Source: Kineosporiaceae bacterium
GTDB lineage: Bacteria > Actinomycetota > Actinomycetes > Actinomycetales > Kineosporiaceae
Assembly (NCBI GenBank): GCA_016713225.1
Contig: JADJPO010000005.1
Coordinates: 248,001 to 312,000, forward strand
Direction of reading: 5' to 3'
DNA length: 64,000 nt
The notes below the pieces were generated by a model. The model had not been told where the DNA came from, searched no databases, and saw only the letters and a program-made list of their open reading frames with translations. The translations under genes were made by a program, and so were the position numbers. This document shows positions 42,744 through 50,775 of this stretch, in pieces. How positions within the stretch are numbered: the stretch's first letter is position 1; each line of letters starts with the position of its first letter.

Positions 42744-42752
42744 ACTCGCTGT

Positions 42753-43200
42753 CGACGTCCGGGGGAGCTTCTCGATATGGGTACGCTGGCCTCGGACGAG
42801 CCGGACGGGCGGCCGCGTCGAGCACGATCCCGCTGGTCGGGGGAGGGCTCGCCGAGGAAAGTCCGGACTCCACAGGGCAGGGTGGTGGGTAACACCCACC
42901 CGGGGTGACCCGCGGGACAGTGCCACAGAGAACAGACCGCCGGTTCGACCTCTCGGGGTCGGCGCCGGTAAGGGTGAAACGGTGGTGTAAGAGACCACCA
43001 GCGTGGCGGGTGACCGTCGCGGCTCGGTAAACCCCACCCGGAGCAAGGCCAGACAGGAAGCGTTCGAGGGCGGCCCGCCCGAGCTTCCGGGTAGGCCGCA
43101 GGAGGGCACCGGCAACGGTGTTCGTAGATGGATGGTCGCCATCCGCCGGGCAACCGGCGGATACAGAATCCGGCTTACAGTCCGGCTCGTCCGCTCACCA
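42753..43200. repeat. Right 448-bp direct repeat containing rnpB
   Basis: Identical to 2757-3204. On its left it is joined, after 9 bp, to the ISNCY-like terminus. On its right it is followed at once by a short hairpin and chromosomal sequence. Confidence 0.95.
42795..43192 (+). ncRNA. rnpB: RNase P RNA, right copy
   Basis: Sequence-identical to the left copy, with the same P1 ends and core. It retains only the ~40 bp of upstream sequence inside the repeat, which still includes the GGTACGCT element. It is followed by a hairpin at 43201 that looks like the natural terminator. Both copies may be transcribed; which is the main source of RNase P RNA cannot be told. Confidence 0.92.
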
Positions 43201-43216
43201 GTGACGCGAACGTCAC
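43201..43216 (+). terminator. Hairpin after right rnpB copy
   Basis: GTGACG-CGAA-CGTCAC, a 6-bp stem with a tetraloop, begins at the first base after the repeat. No T run. It is absent after the left copy, which supports the view that the right copy has the original 3' flank. Confidence 0.5.
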
Positions 43217-43316
43217 CTCAGGAGAGGGGTATTCGGTCGCGCAGTCTCTTCCTGTGCCCGGGTGAATGCCCGACGATGTCGCCATGTCCCGGGCGCATCG
43301 ACCGTGAAGCCGCACC

Positions 43317-44189
43317 ATGGACCTGAATCTCGACCTGGCCGCGATCGCTGCCGCCACCGGCATGCAGCCGGACGATCCGGAGCGCGGCGCGTCACCCCCG
43401 CTGCACGAGCGGGGCGTACGTCTCGGCTGGCTCATCGGCTTTCTGAAAGAGGTCGACGCGCAGCGGCGGCTGATCGTCGACCGCCATGAGTCCCAGCGCC
43501 GCGCGAGCATTCACTTCGATTCGGTCCCGTGGCCCGAGGCGCTGCCCCCACAGGCCACCGGCGACCTCGACGGCGAGATCGTGGCGTTCGACGTCGTGCG
43601 CCCGATGACCAGGTGTGCCCAGGGGCCACTGTATGCGCGGGTGCCAGAGGAGCATCGCGGGCTCCCTGACCTGTTCGTCTCGCATGCGTGGGCGAACCCT
43701 CTCATCGGTGGCAGTGCCTTCACCTCGCTCTATGCCCTGTCGGGTCCGTATCGATCTCACGGGCCGGCGACCTTCGTGTGGCTCGATCTCGTCTGCTACA
43801 ACCAGCACCGCCCGGAGGCGATCGCCGACGACATGCGGACCGTGATCCGCCATATCGGGCGGGTTGCGTTGCCGCTCATCAATCCCGTGCCGTTCACACG
43901 CCTGTGGTGCCTGTGGGAACTGCTCTGTGCGTTCACCACCAAGGCCGAGATCGAGGTGTGGGAGGCGAACGGATCGGTGTACGACCTCGGGTTCCTGGCC
44001 CGCACCTTCGAGGAGACGTTCGTGTCGGTGACCCACGCACGGACGCGGCTCGCGGCGGATCGGCAGCAGATTCTCGACGCCATGGTCGAGGCGTTCGGAT
44101 CACTGGAGGCGGCAGATCGCTACGTGCGGCGCCTGGTGCTCGACCAGTTGTCGAAGGACTCGGACAAGCCGTGGAATCGGCCCGGCTGA
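43317..44189 (+). CDS. TIR-like domain protein, uncharacterised
   Basis: A 290-aa soluble protein. Residues 118-125 (DLFVSHAW), 153-164 (FVWLDLVCYNQH) and 195-202 (RLWCLWEL) form a pattern close to TIR-domain boxes: a first strand ending in SH, a middle strand with an acidic residue, and the WCxxEL helix in which Glu is the catalytic residue of NAD-cleaving TIR proteins. The ~110-residue N-terminal part is helical and unrecognised (LHERGVRLGWLIGFLKEVDAQRRLIVDRH); the C-terminal ~90 residues are helical. No signal peptide. It is the first gene beyond the right rnpB copy, 116 bp from it. TIR assignment is by motif only; NADase activity is inference. Confidence 0.6.
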   Translation: MDLNLDLAAIAAATGMQPDDPERGASPPLHERGVRLGWLIGFLKEVDAQRRLIVDRHESQRRASIHFDSVPWPEALPPQATGDLDGEIVAFDVVRPMTRCAQGPLYARVPEEHRGLPDLFVSHAWANPLIGGSAFTSLYALSGPYRSHGPATFVWLDLVCYNQHRPEAIADDMRTVIRHIGRVALPLINPVPFTRLWCLWELLCAFTTKAEIEVWEANGSVYDLGFLARTFEETFVSVTHARTRLAADRQQILDAMVEAFGSLEAADRYVRRLVLDQLSKDSDKPWNRPG

Positions 44190-44196
44190 CCCGCGC

Positions 44197-44228
44197 CGGC
44201 GTGATCACATCCCGGCGTGATCACATCC
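44197..44228. repeat. Tandem 16-bp repeat, two copies
   Basis: CGGCGTGATCACATCC occurs twice head to tail, eight bases after the stop of the TIR-like gene. Each unit contains the palindrome TGATCA, so it may bind a protein or form alternative hairpins. Confidence 0.8.
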
Positions 44229-44259
44229 TGTAGTCAGGCCCGGGACATGAGGCGGCCCC

Positions 44260-44285
44260 GCGTGATTACGGGGGGAGAATCACGC
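44260..44285. terminator. Inverted repeat in the 44190-44571 spacer
   Basis: GCGTGATT and AATCACGC form an 8-bp stem around a 10-nt purine-rich loop, a likely terminator for the TIR-like gene. The rest of the spacer (to 44571) contains a TTGACA at 44292 but no matching -10, and no further recognisable feature. Confidence 0.45.
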
Positions 44286-44571
44286 GAGGCCGTTGACACC
44301 TAAAGTACCTGTGATCTGCCTGTCGCGCAGACCAACTCGCCGAGTTGGTGAGCGGGTGTCGGGCTTCTGTCCAGTGCTGGCAGCAGCGATCGAGCGGTGA
44401 GACATCGTGACGCAGAGTCATGCAATGCCCAGCCTGTCGCGGTGGCACCTGGGCCGTGTGGGTGGCTGCCGGAGGGAACCGCTTGCCGCCCGCCCGACGA
44501 TCTGATGCCGTGAGTCGTCGAGGACTCACGCCAGAGAACTCATGCAGCAGGCCACAGAGCGGGAGAACGAC

Positions 44572-44856
44572 ATGTCGACCCTGGAACGGCGCCAGGCGGC
44601 GCGGGCCAACCAGCGTGCCGCAGCGTTCGCCCGGTTTCAGATGGTCGGGGACGCCGAGGCCATGCAGGTGGTGCTGACCGAGGCCAGCGAGGACGAGTAC
44701 GCGCGCCTGGCCTTCGTGACGGCGCTGGCCTCGCTGGCAGCCAGTACCGCGAGCACCGCGTTCGGACGCGACGGGGCGATGACCTACTTCCAGACCGTGG
44801 CCGCCAACAGCGCCGCCCTGTCGGAGGCCGACGACATCGACGACTACTTCAGCTGA
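44572..44856 (+). CDS. Small hypothetical protein
   Basis: 94 aa from ATG 44572, chosen because GGGAG lies 7 bp upstream; an ATG at 44542 has no such site. Helical, Ala-rich, with an acidic end (SEADDIDDYFS). N-terminal MSTLERRQAARANQRAAAFARFQM is basic. It has no membrane segment or known motif. Isolated between the TIR-like gene and the convergent ppgK. Confidence 0.55.
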   Translation: MSTLERRQAARANQRAAAFARFQMVGDAEAMQVVLTEASEDEYARLAFVTALASLAASTASTAFGRDGAMTYFQTVAANSAALSEADDIDDYFS

Positions 44857-44912
44857 GTCCGTCGAGCCGAGACCTGTTCAGCCGAGACCTGTTCAGCCGG
44901 GCTCAGTCGGGC

Positions 44913-45695
44913 CTAGCCGTGCTCGGCGGCGTACAGGGCCGCACCGACGATGCCCCCGTCGTTGAGCAGGCTGGCCGGCACGATCGGGGTCCGCAGGTTC
45001 AGCAGCGGCAGGAATTTGTCCGACTTCTTGCTCACCCCGCCGCCGACCACGATCAGGTCGGGCCAGAACAGGTTCTCGACCGCGGTGAAGTAGCGCTGCA
45101 GCCGCTTGGCCCATTTCACCCACGACAGTTCCTCGCGCTGGCGGGCGCTGTCGGCAGCCCGGGACTCGGCGTCGAAGCCGTCGACCTCGATGTGGCCCAT
45201 CTCGGTGTTCGGCACCAGTTCGCCGTCGCAGATCAGAGCGCTGCCGATTCCGGTACCCAGCGTGACCACGATCACCACGCCCTTGACGCCCTTGGCGGCT
45301 CCGTACCGGGTCTCCGCCAACCCGGCGGCGTCCGCGTCGTTCAGGACGACGACCGGCCGGCCGAGGCGTTCGGTCAGCAGCGCGTCGACGTCGGTGTCGA
45401 CCCAGGCCCCGTCCACGTTCGCCGCCGTGCGGGCCACACCGTGCTGGATCACGGCGGGGAAGGTGACGCCGATGGGCAGGCTTCCCGCGCGATCGGCGAA
45501 GTGGCTCACGAGCGTGCTCACGGTGTCCGCCACCGCGGCCGGGGTGGACGGCTGAGGGGTCGGGATCCGTAGCCGGTCCTCCCGGAACGTACCGGCGGCC
45601 AGGTCCACGGGAGCACCCTTGATACCCGACCCGCCGATGTCGATCCCGAAACCCACACCGCGGGTCACCCGGCGTCCTGCCGCACTCGTGGCCAT
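44913..45695 (-). CDS. ppgK: Polyphosphate glucokinase (ROK family)
   Basis: A 260-aa ROK-family sugar kinase. FGIDIGGSGIKGAPVDL is the phosphate-binding loop, LPIGVTFPAVIQHGV and VNDADAAGLAE the catalytic region (Asp of NDADAAGLAE), VTLGTGIGSALICDGELVPNTEMGHIEV the glycine-rich and Glu-His part, and LIVVGGGVSKK near the C-terminus. The combination LGTGIGSAL plus TEMGH without the usual ROK zinc-cysteine cluster is typical of actinobacterial PpgK, which phosphorylates glucose with polyphosphate or ATP in the cytoplasm. Monocistronic, convergent with the small hypothetical gene. Confidence 0.92.
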   Translation of the reverse strand: MATSAAGRRVTRGVGFGIDIGGSGIKGAPVDLAAGTFREDRLRIPTPQPSTPAAVADTVSTLVSHFADRAGSLPIGVTFPAVIQHGVARTAANVDGAWVDTDVDALLTERLGRPVVVLNDADAAGLAETRYGAAKGVKGVVIVVTLGTGIGSALICDGELVPNTEMGHIEVDGFDAESRAADSARQREELSWVKWAKRLQRYFTAVENLFWPDLIVVGGGVSKKSDKFLPLLNLRTPIVPASLLNDGGIVGAALYAAEHG

Positions 45696-45774
45696 GCCGC
45701 CCCGGTCCCTTCCGTCGTCCGTTCGCTGGGCAACCCTATAGAGGCCTGCCCGTCGAGGGCAGTCGCGCCGGCTC

Positions 45775-46585
45775 TCAGGAGGCCACCAGGGCCACCTCGA
45801 ACCCGGACGCGGTGCGCAGCACCACCCGTTCCGGCACGGCGGCCGCCAGCTCCAACGTCGGCACGCTGCTCGTCGGGGCCGGGTTCTCGATGCGGTGGAA
45901 TCCGTGCCTCAGCGCCTCGCGGGCGATCCGTGCCAGCCGGTCCTGGCGGCCGGCGCCGAAGGTGAGCCGGCCCTGGACGCCGACCGGCGTCGTCCAGGGT
46001 CTGATCGCCAGGCGCATCCGAGTGCCGCCCTGCGCCCAGCCCATGCCGGCGTCGTCCGCGGCCGGGTGCCAGCCCAGCCGGGCCAGCAACCAGGTCAGCG
46101 AGGCGGCACAGTCCGAGTCGGGCACGCTGACCAGCACCTCCTGCAGGCCGGCCGGCTCCCGCGGCGTGCGGGCCCCGATCGCGCGCCGCCTGCAGCATCT
46201 CGATCTCACTGGTCTGCTGGCTCTCGACGTGCCGCACTGCCTCTTCGAGTCGGGCTGCGAAGCGATAGCCGAAGCCGAAGGCGACCATCGCGGCGACGGC
46301 ACCGATGATGGCGATCCCGGTCATCATCACCAGGACGGCGATCATGCGGCCGCCGATGGTCACCGGGAAGTGTTCCCCGTAGCCGACGGTGCAGACGGTG
46401 ACGACCGCCCACCACAGAGAGTCATGCCACTCCCGAAGGTTGGCCTCGGGATGGTCTCGTTCGAAGTACCAGACCGCGGTGGCGCCGCCGAGCACGACCA
46501 CCATCGACAGGGCCGTCAACCCGACGGCCCACCGCACCAGGTGGACCCATGGGGACGCCTTCTTCACGGTGCGTATTCTGCTCAT
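45775..46585 (-). pseudogene. Two-TM potassium channel with C-terminal domain, frameshifted
   Basis: The N-terminal ~130 codons encode a channel: a first membrane segment (VGLTALSMVVVLGGATAVWYF), the pore with the K+ selectivity filter (WWAVVTVCTVGYGEHFP) and a second membrane segment (IAVLVMMTGIAIIGAVAAMVAFGFGY), followed by a helix ending EIEMLQAARD. At the GGGG run near 46175 the sensible reading moves by one frame to RTPREPAGLQEVLVSVPDSDCAASLTWLLARLGWHP and on to a TGA at 45775. The second part resembles a small VOC/glyoxalase-like fold. Dropping one G joins the halves. Without that correction a long nonsense tail reads to 45665. It is either a real mutation or a homopolymer sequencing error. 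Confidence 0.75.
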
Positions 46586-46651
46586 CCGTCCGGCGTTTAG
46601 ATAGGGCTCGAGCCGCTCTGGTCTCCAACCTCGCTCGGGGCGGGTCCCGTG

Positions 46652-46696
46652 GGTCAGGTCAGGGTCAGGTCAGGTCAGGTCAGGGTCAGGGTCAGG
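46652..46696. repeat. GGTCA/GGGTCA microsatellite at 3' end of map
   Basis: About eight tandem copies of GGTCA or GGGTCA. The map stop codon and its last seven or so codons (LTLTLT) lie inside it, so slippage would alter the C-terminus or the stop position. Confidence 0.85.
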
Positions 46697-47586
46697 ATCT
46701 CCGCGCCGGTGTCGGTGACCAGGATGGTGTGCTCGAACTGCGCCGTCCGGCGCTGGTCCCTGGTGACGATGGTCCAGCCGTCGTCCCAGCAGACCCAGTC
46801 GTGCGTGCCCAGGGTGAGCATGGGCTCGACGGTGAAGGTCATCCCCGGCTCGATCACCGTGTCGAACAACGGCGCGGCGTCGTAGTGCGGGATCACCAGG
46901 CCGGAATGGAACGCCGTCCCGATGCCGTGGCCGGTGAAGTCGCGCACCACGCCGTAGCCGAACCGCTTGGCATAGGAGGAGATCACCTTGCCGATCACGT
47001 TGATCTGCCGCCCCGGCGCGATCGCCTTGATGCCGCGCATCATCGCCTCGTGGGTGCGTTCGACCAACAGTCGCGACTCCTCGTCGACCTCGCCGACCAG
47101 GTAGGTGGCGTCGGTGTCACCGTGTACGCCGAGGCCGTCGACCACCAGGTAGGCCGTGATGTCGATGTTGACGATGTCGCCGTCGGCCAGCACCGTCGAA
47201 TCCGGGATGCCGTGGCAGATCACCTCGTTGACGCTGGTGCACAACGACTTCGGGTACGGCGGCGCCGTGCCGTTGCCGGGGTAGCCCAGCGTCGAGGGAT
47301 AGGCGCCGTGGTCGAGCAGGAACTCGTGACCGATGCGGTCGAGTTCGTCGGTGGTCACCCCCGGCGCGATGTGCTCGGCGGCCGCAGCCATGGCCTGGGC
47401 CGCGATCCGGCCGGCCTGACGCATCGCCGCGATGGTCTGTTCGTCCTTGACCTCCGAGCCGACAAAACGGTCGGCCTGTTTCTTGCCGACATACGGGGGC
47501 CGGGTGATCGAGGCCGGGACGGCGCGCAGCGGGCTGATCGCCCCCGGCGTGAGCGGGGGACGGCGGGCGCCGGTCGCAGCGGTCAT
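46675..47586 (-). CDS. map: Methionine aminopeptidase, type I
   Basis: A 303-aa type Ia/c methionine aminopeptidase, which removes the initiator Met from new proteins. It has an N-terminal extension of about 40 residues with the SITRPPYVGKK region typical of actinobacterial MapB, then the pita-bread fold with metal ligands in GDIVNIDITAYLVVDGLGVHGDTDATYLVG (two Asp), DFTGHGIGTAFHSGLVIPHY (His), MTFTVEPML (Glu) and RTAQFEHTILVT (Glu). Intact, about usual length. Its last codons run into the GGTCA microsatellite. Monocistronic by spacing. Confidence 0.95.
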   Translation of the reverse strand: MTAATGARRPPLTPGAISPLRAVPASITRPPYVGKKQADRFVGSEVKDEQTIAAMRQAGRIAAQAMAAAAEHIAPGVTTDELDRIGHEFLLDHGAYPSTLGYPGNGTAPPYPKSLCTSVNEVICHGIPDSTVLADGDIVNIDITAYLVVDGLGVHGDTDATYLVGEVDEESRLLVERTHEAMMRGIKAIAPGRQINVIGKVISSYAKRFGYGVVRDFTGHGIGTAFHSGLVIPHYDAAPLFDTVIEPGMTFTVEPMLTLGTHDWVCWDDGWTIVTRDQRRTAQFEHTILVTDTGAEILTLTLT

Positions 47587-47644
47587 GCGGGGGATTCTAG
47601 GCCGGGGCCGGTCGGCCGTCGTCGCGACGGATCACCGGCGGCGA

Positions 47645-49387
47645 TCACCACACCGTCTGGTAGAGCTCCGCTTCGGCGTTCAGGTAGGCCACGAGGTCCG
47701 TCACGTCGTGCTGGCTGGTGATCGGGGCGAGCTCGGTGGCCAGGACCTCACACCCGGCCGCCTCGTACACCACCGGTCGGTCCGACGACAGGCCGCCGTG
47801 GAGCACACCGGTGCCCACCGGGGGCAGATCGGCCACGACTGCGGTCGGGGCGAGGTCGAGCACGGCGATCGGACGCCGGTCGTGCTCATCAGCCGCGGTC
47901 TGGGCGAAGAGCAGCGCCCGAACCTCGCCGGCATCGGTGACGAACAGTGCGTGGCGCACCGTGGTGGCCCGCCCGGTCCGCCGGGCACGACGGGCTGCGC
48001 GGCCCGGGCGGATCAGTTGGCTCAGGACCAAACCCGCCCCGCCGAGGGCTGCCCCGATCAGAACCGTGGCTGCTGCCGCCCAGAGTCGGTGACCCGCGTT
48101 CGGGGATGCCGCGCGAACCCACTGCGGCCGGGCGGTGGCGTACTCGATGGCCAGGGTCTCGGCGGGTTCCCGGGACCAGCCGTGGACGACGACGCTGGTC
48201 TCGACCTGCTCGCCGGACTCGGTGGTGAAACCGATGCGAAGCTCCTCCAGGGCCGGAGGGTACGTGGTGAGCACCGAGACCACGGTGGCCTCGGCGGGCC
48301 GGGTCTGCATGAGCTCCGTCATCGCCCCGGTGAAGGCCGGCCAACCGGCAAGGATCAAGAGGATCGGGATCAGCCACACCGTGCTCGCCTTCAGCGGGTC
48401 CCGCCAACGGCGCAGCCGATCACCGATGCGAGGCGCGCACCCGACAACTCGGTCAACCTCGGCACGGGCGGTGGCCGCCGCCCAGGTGAGATCTCTCGAC
48501 TCCCACGGTCGCGGCTCGGCACGCGACCGGGCCGGCACCGGCTGGGTGGGCGGATCGATGGGGAGCCCTGCGGTGCGCAATGGGTCCTCCCGGCGCCAGG
48601 CCCACATCCGCCAGGGCACCGCCGCCAGAGCCAGCAACAGCCCGCCGCCGAGGAACGAACCGACGAAGAGCAGTGCGTCCAGGCGGATCGGCACGTCCGG
48701 CAGCCCCGGTGCCGGAGTCACCACCGTGGTCTGCGTCCGGCCCCCGAGGCAGCCGGATTCCCTACGACGTTCGACGCCGAGGTAGGGATCTGTCCAGACC
48801 GCCTCGCACCCCTCGTCGCCGGCCACGACCTGTGCGGTGGACATCGTTCCGGTGAGCAACAGCCCGGCCAGAACAGCGAGCGGCACCGCAGTCAGGATCG
48901 TCACGACAGCAGGCCAGGTCCGCCACGGCCGCGGCCTCCCGCTGGTCGCATTCACCTGGCCGCGGCGCACCTGGGTCACCGATCGCGTCAACAGCTCGCG
49001 GAGCAGGGGAGCGTCCGTTTCGCCCACGGCCAATGCGACGGGCGTGCCGTTGCCGTCCTGGCACAGCAGCATCCGGGACAGGTCGTCATCGCTGGTCTCG
49101 GCTGTGCCGGCCAGCCGGACCCGGGTGAGCTGTAGTCCGACGTGGGACAGATCGATCTGCCTACCCGAGCGCAGCGTGAAGCTGATCTGATCGCGGCTTA
49201 CTGTGAGGCGACCCCGTTGCGCTCGGATCGGGTAGGGCGCCGTCGCACCACGTAGCGCGGCGGCGCATCGAAGGGTGCCGGTGGCTGCGACCCGGTGTCG
49301 GCGGCGGAGCGTGACCAGGTGGGAGGCACCGATGACGAGGCCCACGAGGGCAAGCCCTGCCGCTACCCCGAGTAGCCAGTCGAGCAT
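47645..49387 (-). CDS. Large membrane protein, unknown
   Basis: A 580-aa protein with about five or six membrane segments: the first at residues 2-22 (MLDWLLGVAAGLALVGLVIG), then VVTILTAVPLAVLAGLLLTG, LLFVGSFLGGGLLLALAAVPW, STVWLIPILLILAGWPAFTG and LWAAAATVLIGAALGGAGLVL. Loops outside carry Cys pairs (EGCEAVWTDPYLGVERRRESGC). No enzymatic motif is recognised. It resembles other uncharacterised DUF3592-like/PH-like membrane proteins only vaguely. Isolated, with its start 98 bp from the divergent small SPOR-like gene. Confidence 0.65.
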   Translation of the reverse strand: MLDWLLGVAAGLALVGLVIGASHLVTLRRRHRVAATGTLRCAAALRGATAPYPIRAQRGRLTVSRDQISFTLRSGRQIDLSHVGLQLTRVRLAGTAETSDDDLSRMLLCQDGNGTPVALAVGETDAPLLRELLTRSVTQVRRGQVNATSGRPRPWRTWPAVVTILTAVPLAVLAGLLLTGTMSTAQVVAGDEGCEAVWTDPYLGVERRRESGCLGGRTQTTVVTPAPGLPDVPIRLDALLFVGSFLGGGLLLALAAVPWRMWAWRREDPLRTAGLPIDPPTQPVPARSRAEPRPWESRDLTWAAATARAEVDRVVGCAPRIGDRLRRWRDPLKASTVWLIPILLILAGWPAFTGAMTELMQTRPAEATVVSVLTTYPPALEELRIGFTTESGEQVETSVVVHGWSREPAETLAIEYATARPQWVRAASPNAGHRLWAAAATVLIGAALGGAGLVLSQLIRPGRAARRARRTGRATTVRHALFVTDAGEVRALLFAQTAADEHDRRPIAVLDLAPTAVVADLPPVGTGVLHGGLSSDRPVVYEAAGCEVLATELAPITSQHDVTDLVAYLNAEAELYQTVW

Positions 49388-49485
49388 CCGTCGCTCCCGT
49401 TCATGGAGGCACCATTGTGACCGCAGCTCGGCGCTGCGGTGGCGGCATCGTCACGACCGCGAGACAGGTCACCTAGAGTGCCGAC

Positions 49486-49689
49486 ATGGAGCAGCCACAG
49501 TTCTGGTTCAACGTCACGACCGGTCAGGTCGAGACCGAGGAGAACAAGTCTCGCGGGGAGGTCCTGATGGGTCCCTACCCCACCTTCGAGGCGGCCTCCC
49601 GGGCGCTGCAATCGGCGCGTGAGCGGACCGAGAAGTGGGACGAAGACGATCGGCGCTGGCGGGGCGACGGGGACGGCGAAGGCGCCTGA
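49486..49689 (+). CDS. Small SPOR-like protein
   Basis: 67 aa. FWFNVTTGQVETEENKSRGE, then VLMGPYPTFEAASRALQSARERTEKWDEDDRRW is a pattern widely conserved as a short stand-alone protein in actinobacteria and often annotated as SPOR-domain-containing (the SPOR fold binds denuded peptidoglycan). No signal peptide. Divergent from the membrane protein at 47645 and convergent with panB. Confidence 0.75.
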   Translation: MEQPQFWFNVTTGQVETEENKSRGEVLMGPYPTFEAASRALQSARERTEKWDEDDRRWRGDGDGEGA

Positions 49690-49745
49690 CCGACCCACGG
49701 CGGCGCGCCGGAGCCGAGATCACGGAATGACCTCGGCCGCGGTCC

Positions 49746-50630
49746 TCAGCTCTCGAAGGAGTGTTCGGGGGCCGGGAACGTGCCGGCGCGGACGTCGTCC
49801 GCATAGGCCTTCGCGGCGTCCAGCATCACGTTGTGCAGGTCGGCGTACCGCTTGACGAACCGCGGCGCCTTGCCGGTGCGCAGGCCCATCATGTCCTGCC
49901 AGACCAGCACCTGGGCGTCGCAGTGCGGCCCGGCGCCGATGCCGATCGTGGGGATCTGCAGGGCCTTGGTGACCGCGGCGGCAGCGTCGTTGGGCACCAT
50001 CTCGAGCACGATCGCGAACGCGCCGGCCTCTTGCAGCGCCAGGGCGTCGGCGACCATGCGATCGACGGCCTCCTCGCCGCGGCCCTGCACCCGGTAACCA
50101 CCCAGACCGTGCTCGGCCTGCGGAGTGAAGCCGATGTGGCACATCACGGGGATGCCGGCACCGACGATCGCCTCGACGCTGGGCGCCACGCGCCGTCCGC
50201 CCTCGAGCTTGACCGCGTGGGCCAGGCCCTCTTTCATCATGCGCATCGAACTGCCCAGCGCCTGGTCCGGGCCGGCCTGGTAGGAACCGAAGGGCAGGTC
50301 GGCGACCACCAGGCAGTGCCGGGCGCTGCGGGTGACGGCGCGCACCAGCGGCACCATCTCGTCGACGGTGATGGGCACCGTGGTCTCGTAGCCGTAGACG
50401 TTGTTGGCCGCCGAGTCGCCCACCAGCAACACCGGGATGCCGGCCTGCTCGAACACGGCCGCCGCGTACTGGTCGTAGGCGGTGAGCATGGCGAACTTCT
50501 CGCCGCGCTGCTTCATCTCGCGCAGGTGGTGGATCCGCACCCGACGCGGTGGCGGCACGGCTCCCGGGGCCGCGGCGTCCGGCACGACCACCCGCGCGCC
50601 GTAGGGGTTCGGTTGCTCGTTCTCACTCAT
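49746..50630 (-). CDS. panB: 3-methyl-2-oxobutanoate hydroxymethyltransferase
   Basis: 294 aa from ATG 50630, with GGAGAAGG just upstream; this fits PanB proteins with a short N-terminal extension. KFAMLTAYDQYAAAVFEQAGIPVLLVGDSAANNVYGYETTVPIT, LVVADLPFGSY, MMKEGLAHAVKLEGG (catalytic Lys/Glu), PVMCHIGFTPQ and IPTIGIGAGPHCDAQVLVWQDMMGL are all PanB signatures. The enzyme adds a hydroxymethyl group from methylene-tetrahydrofolate to alpha-ketoisovalerate, first committed step of pantothenate/CoA synthesis. It lies downstream of nadE on the same strand, with an inverted repeat between them. Confidence 0.96.
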   Translation of the reverse strand: MSENEQPNPYGARVVVPDAAAPGAVPPPRRVRIHHLREMKQRGEKFAMLTAYDQYAAAVFEQAGIPVLLVGDSAANNVYGYETTVPITVDEMVPLVRAVTRSARHCLVVADLPFGSYQAGPDQALGSSMRMMKEGLAHAVKLEGGRRVAPSVEAIVGAGIPVMCHIGFTPQAEHGLGGYRVQGRGEEAVDRMVADALALQEAGAFAIVLEMVPNDAAAAVTKALQIPTIGIGAGPHCDAQVLVWQDMMGLRTGKAPRFVKRYADLHNVMLDAAKAYADDVRAGTFPAPEHSFES

Positions 50631-50654
50631 GCCTTCTCCAAAGGTTGCGTCCGA

Positions 50655-50757
50655 AACCTGCTCATGCTCCGCTGGTGACTCGCCATGATCGGACATTTCG
50701 CCCAGATTCACGTCGTGGGCGGAGCATCGGCGGTCACCGGCGGAGCATGAGCAGGTT
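50655..50757. repeat. 18-bp perfect inverted repeat between nadE and panB
   Basis: AACCTGCTCATGCTCCGC at 50655-50672 and its exact reverse complement at 50740-50757, with a 67-bp loop that contains a further GCGGAGCAT copy. It lies 18 bp after the nadE stop and 25 bp before panB. Candidate terminator or attenuator, or a small repeat element. Confidence 0.75.
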
Positions 50758-50775
50758 GGGGGTGGGTGTTCGGGG

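Larger units (their letters stand above)
3205..42752. mobile_element. About 39.5 kb genomic island between duplicated rnpB genes
   Basis: Everything between the two identical 448-bp repeats is accessory: a multi-operon Ter (tellurium/stress) system, a two-component system, cutinase and CHAP hydrolases, and a cluster of nested insertion sequences at the right end. The outside flanks are housekeeping genes. No phage structural, conjugation or replication gene was seen. No intact integrase lies at an edge that would explain a 448-bp duplication. The island therefore looks like one acquired or retained by homologous recombination at rnpB. The boundaries are certain; the mechanism is inferred. Confidence 0.8.

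Noticed and set aside
44292..44325. Promoter based on TTGACA
   Set aside because: No -10-like hexamer at 16-19 bp spacing.
46652..46696. CRISPR-like or minisatellite array
   Set aside because: Units are 5-6 bp with no spacers; a simple microsatellite.
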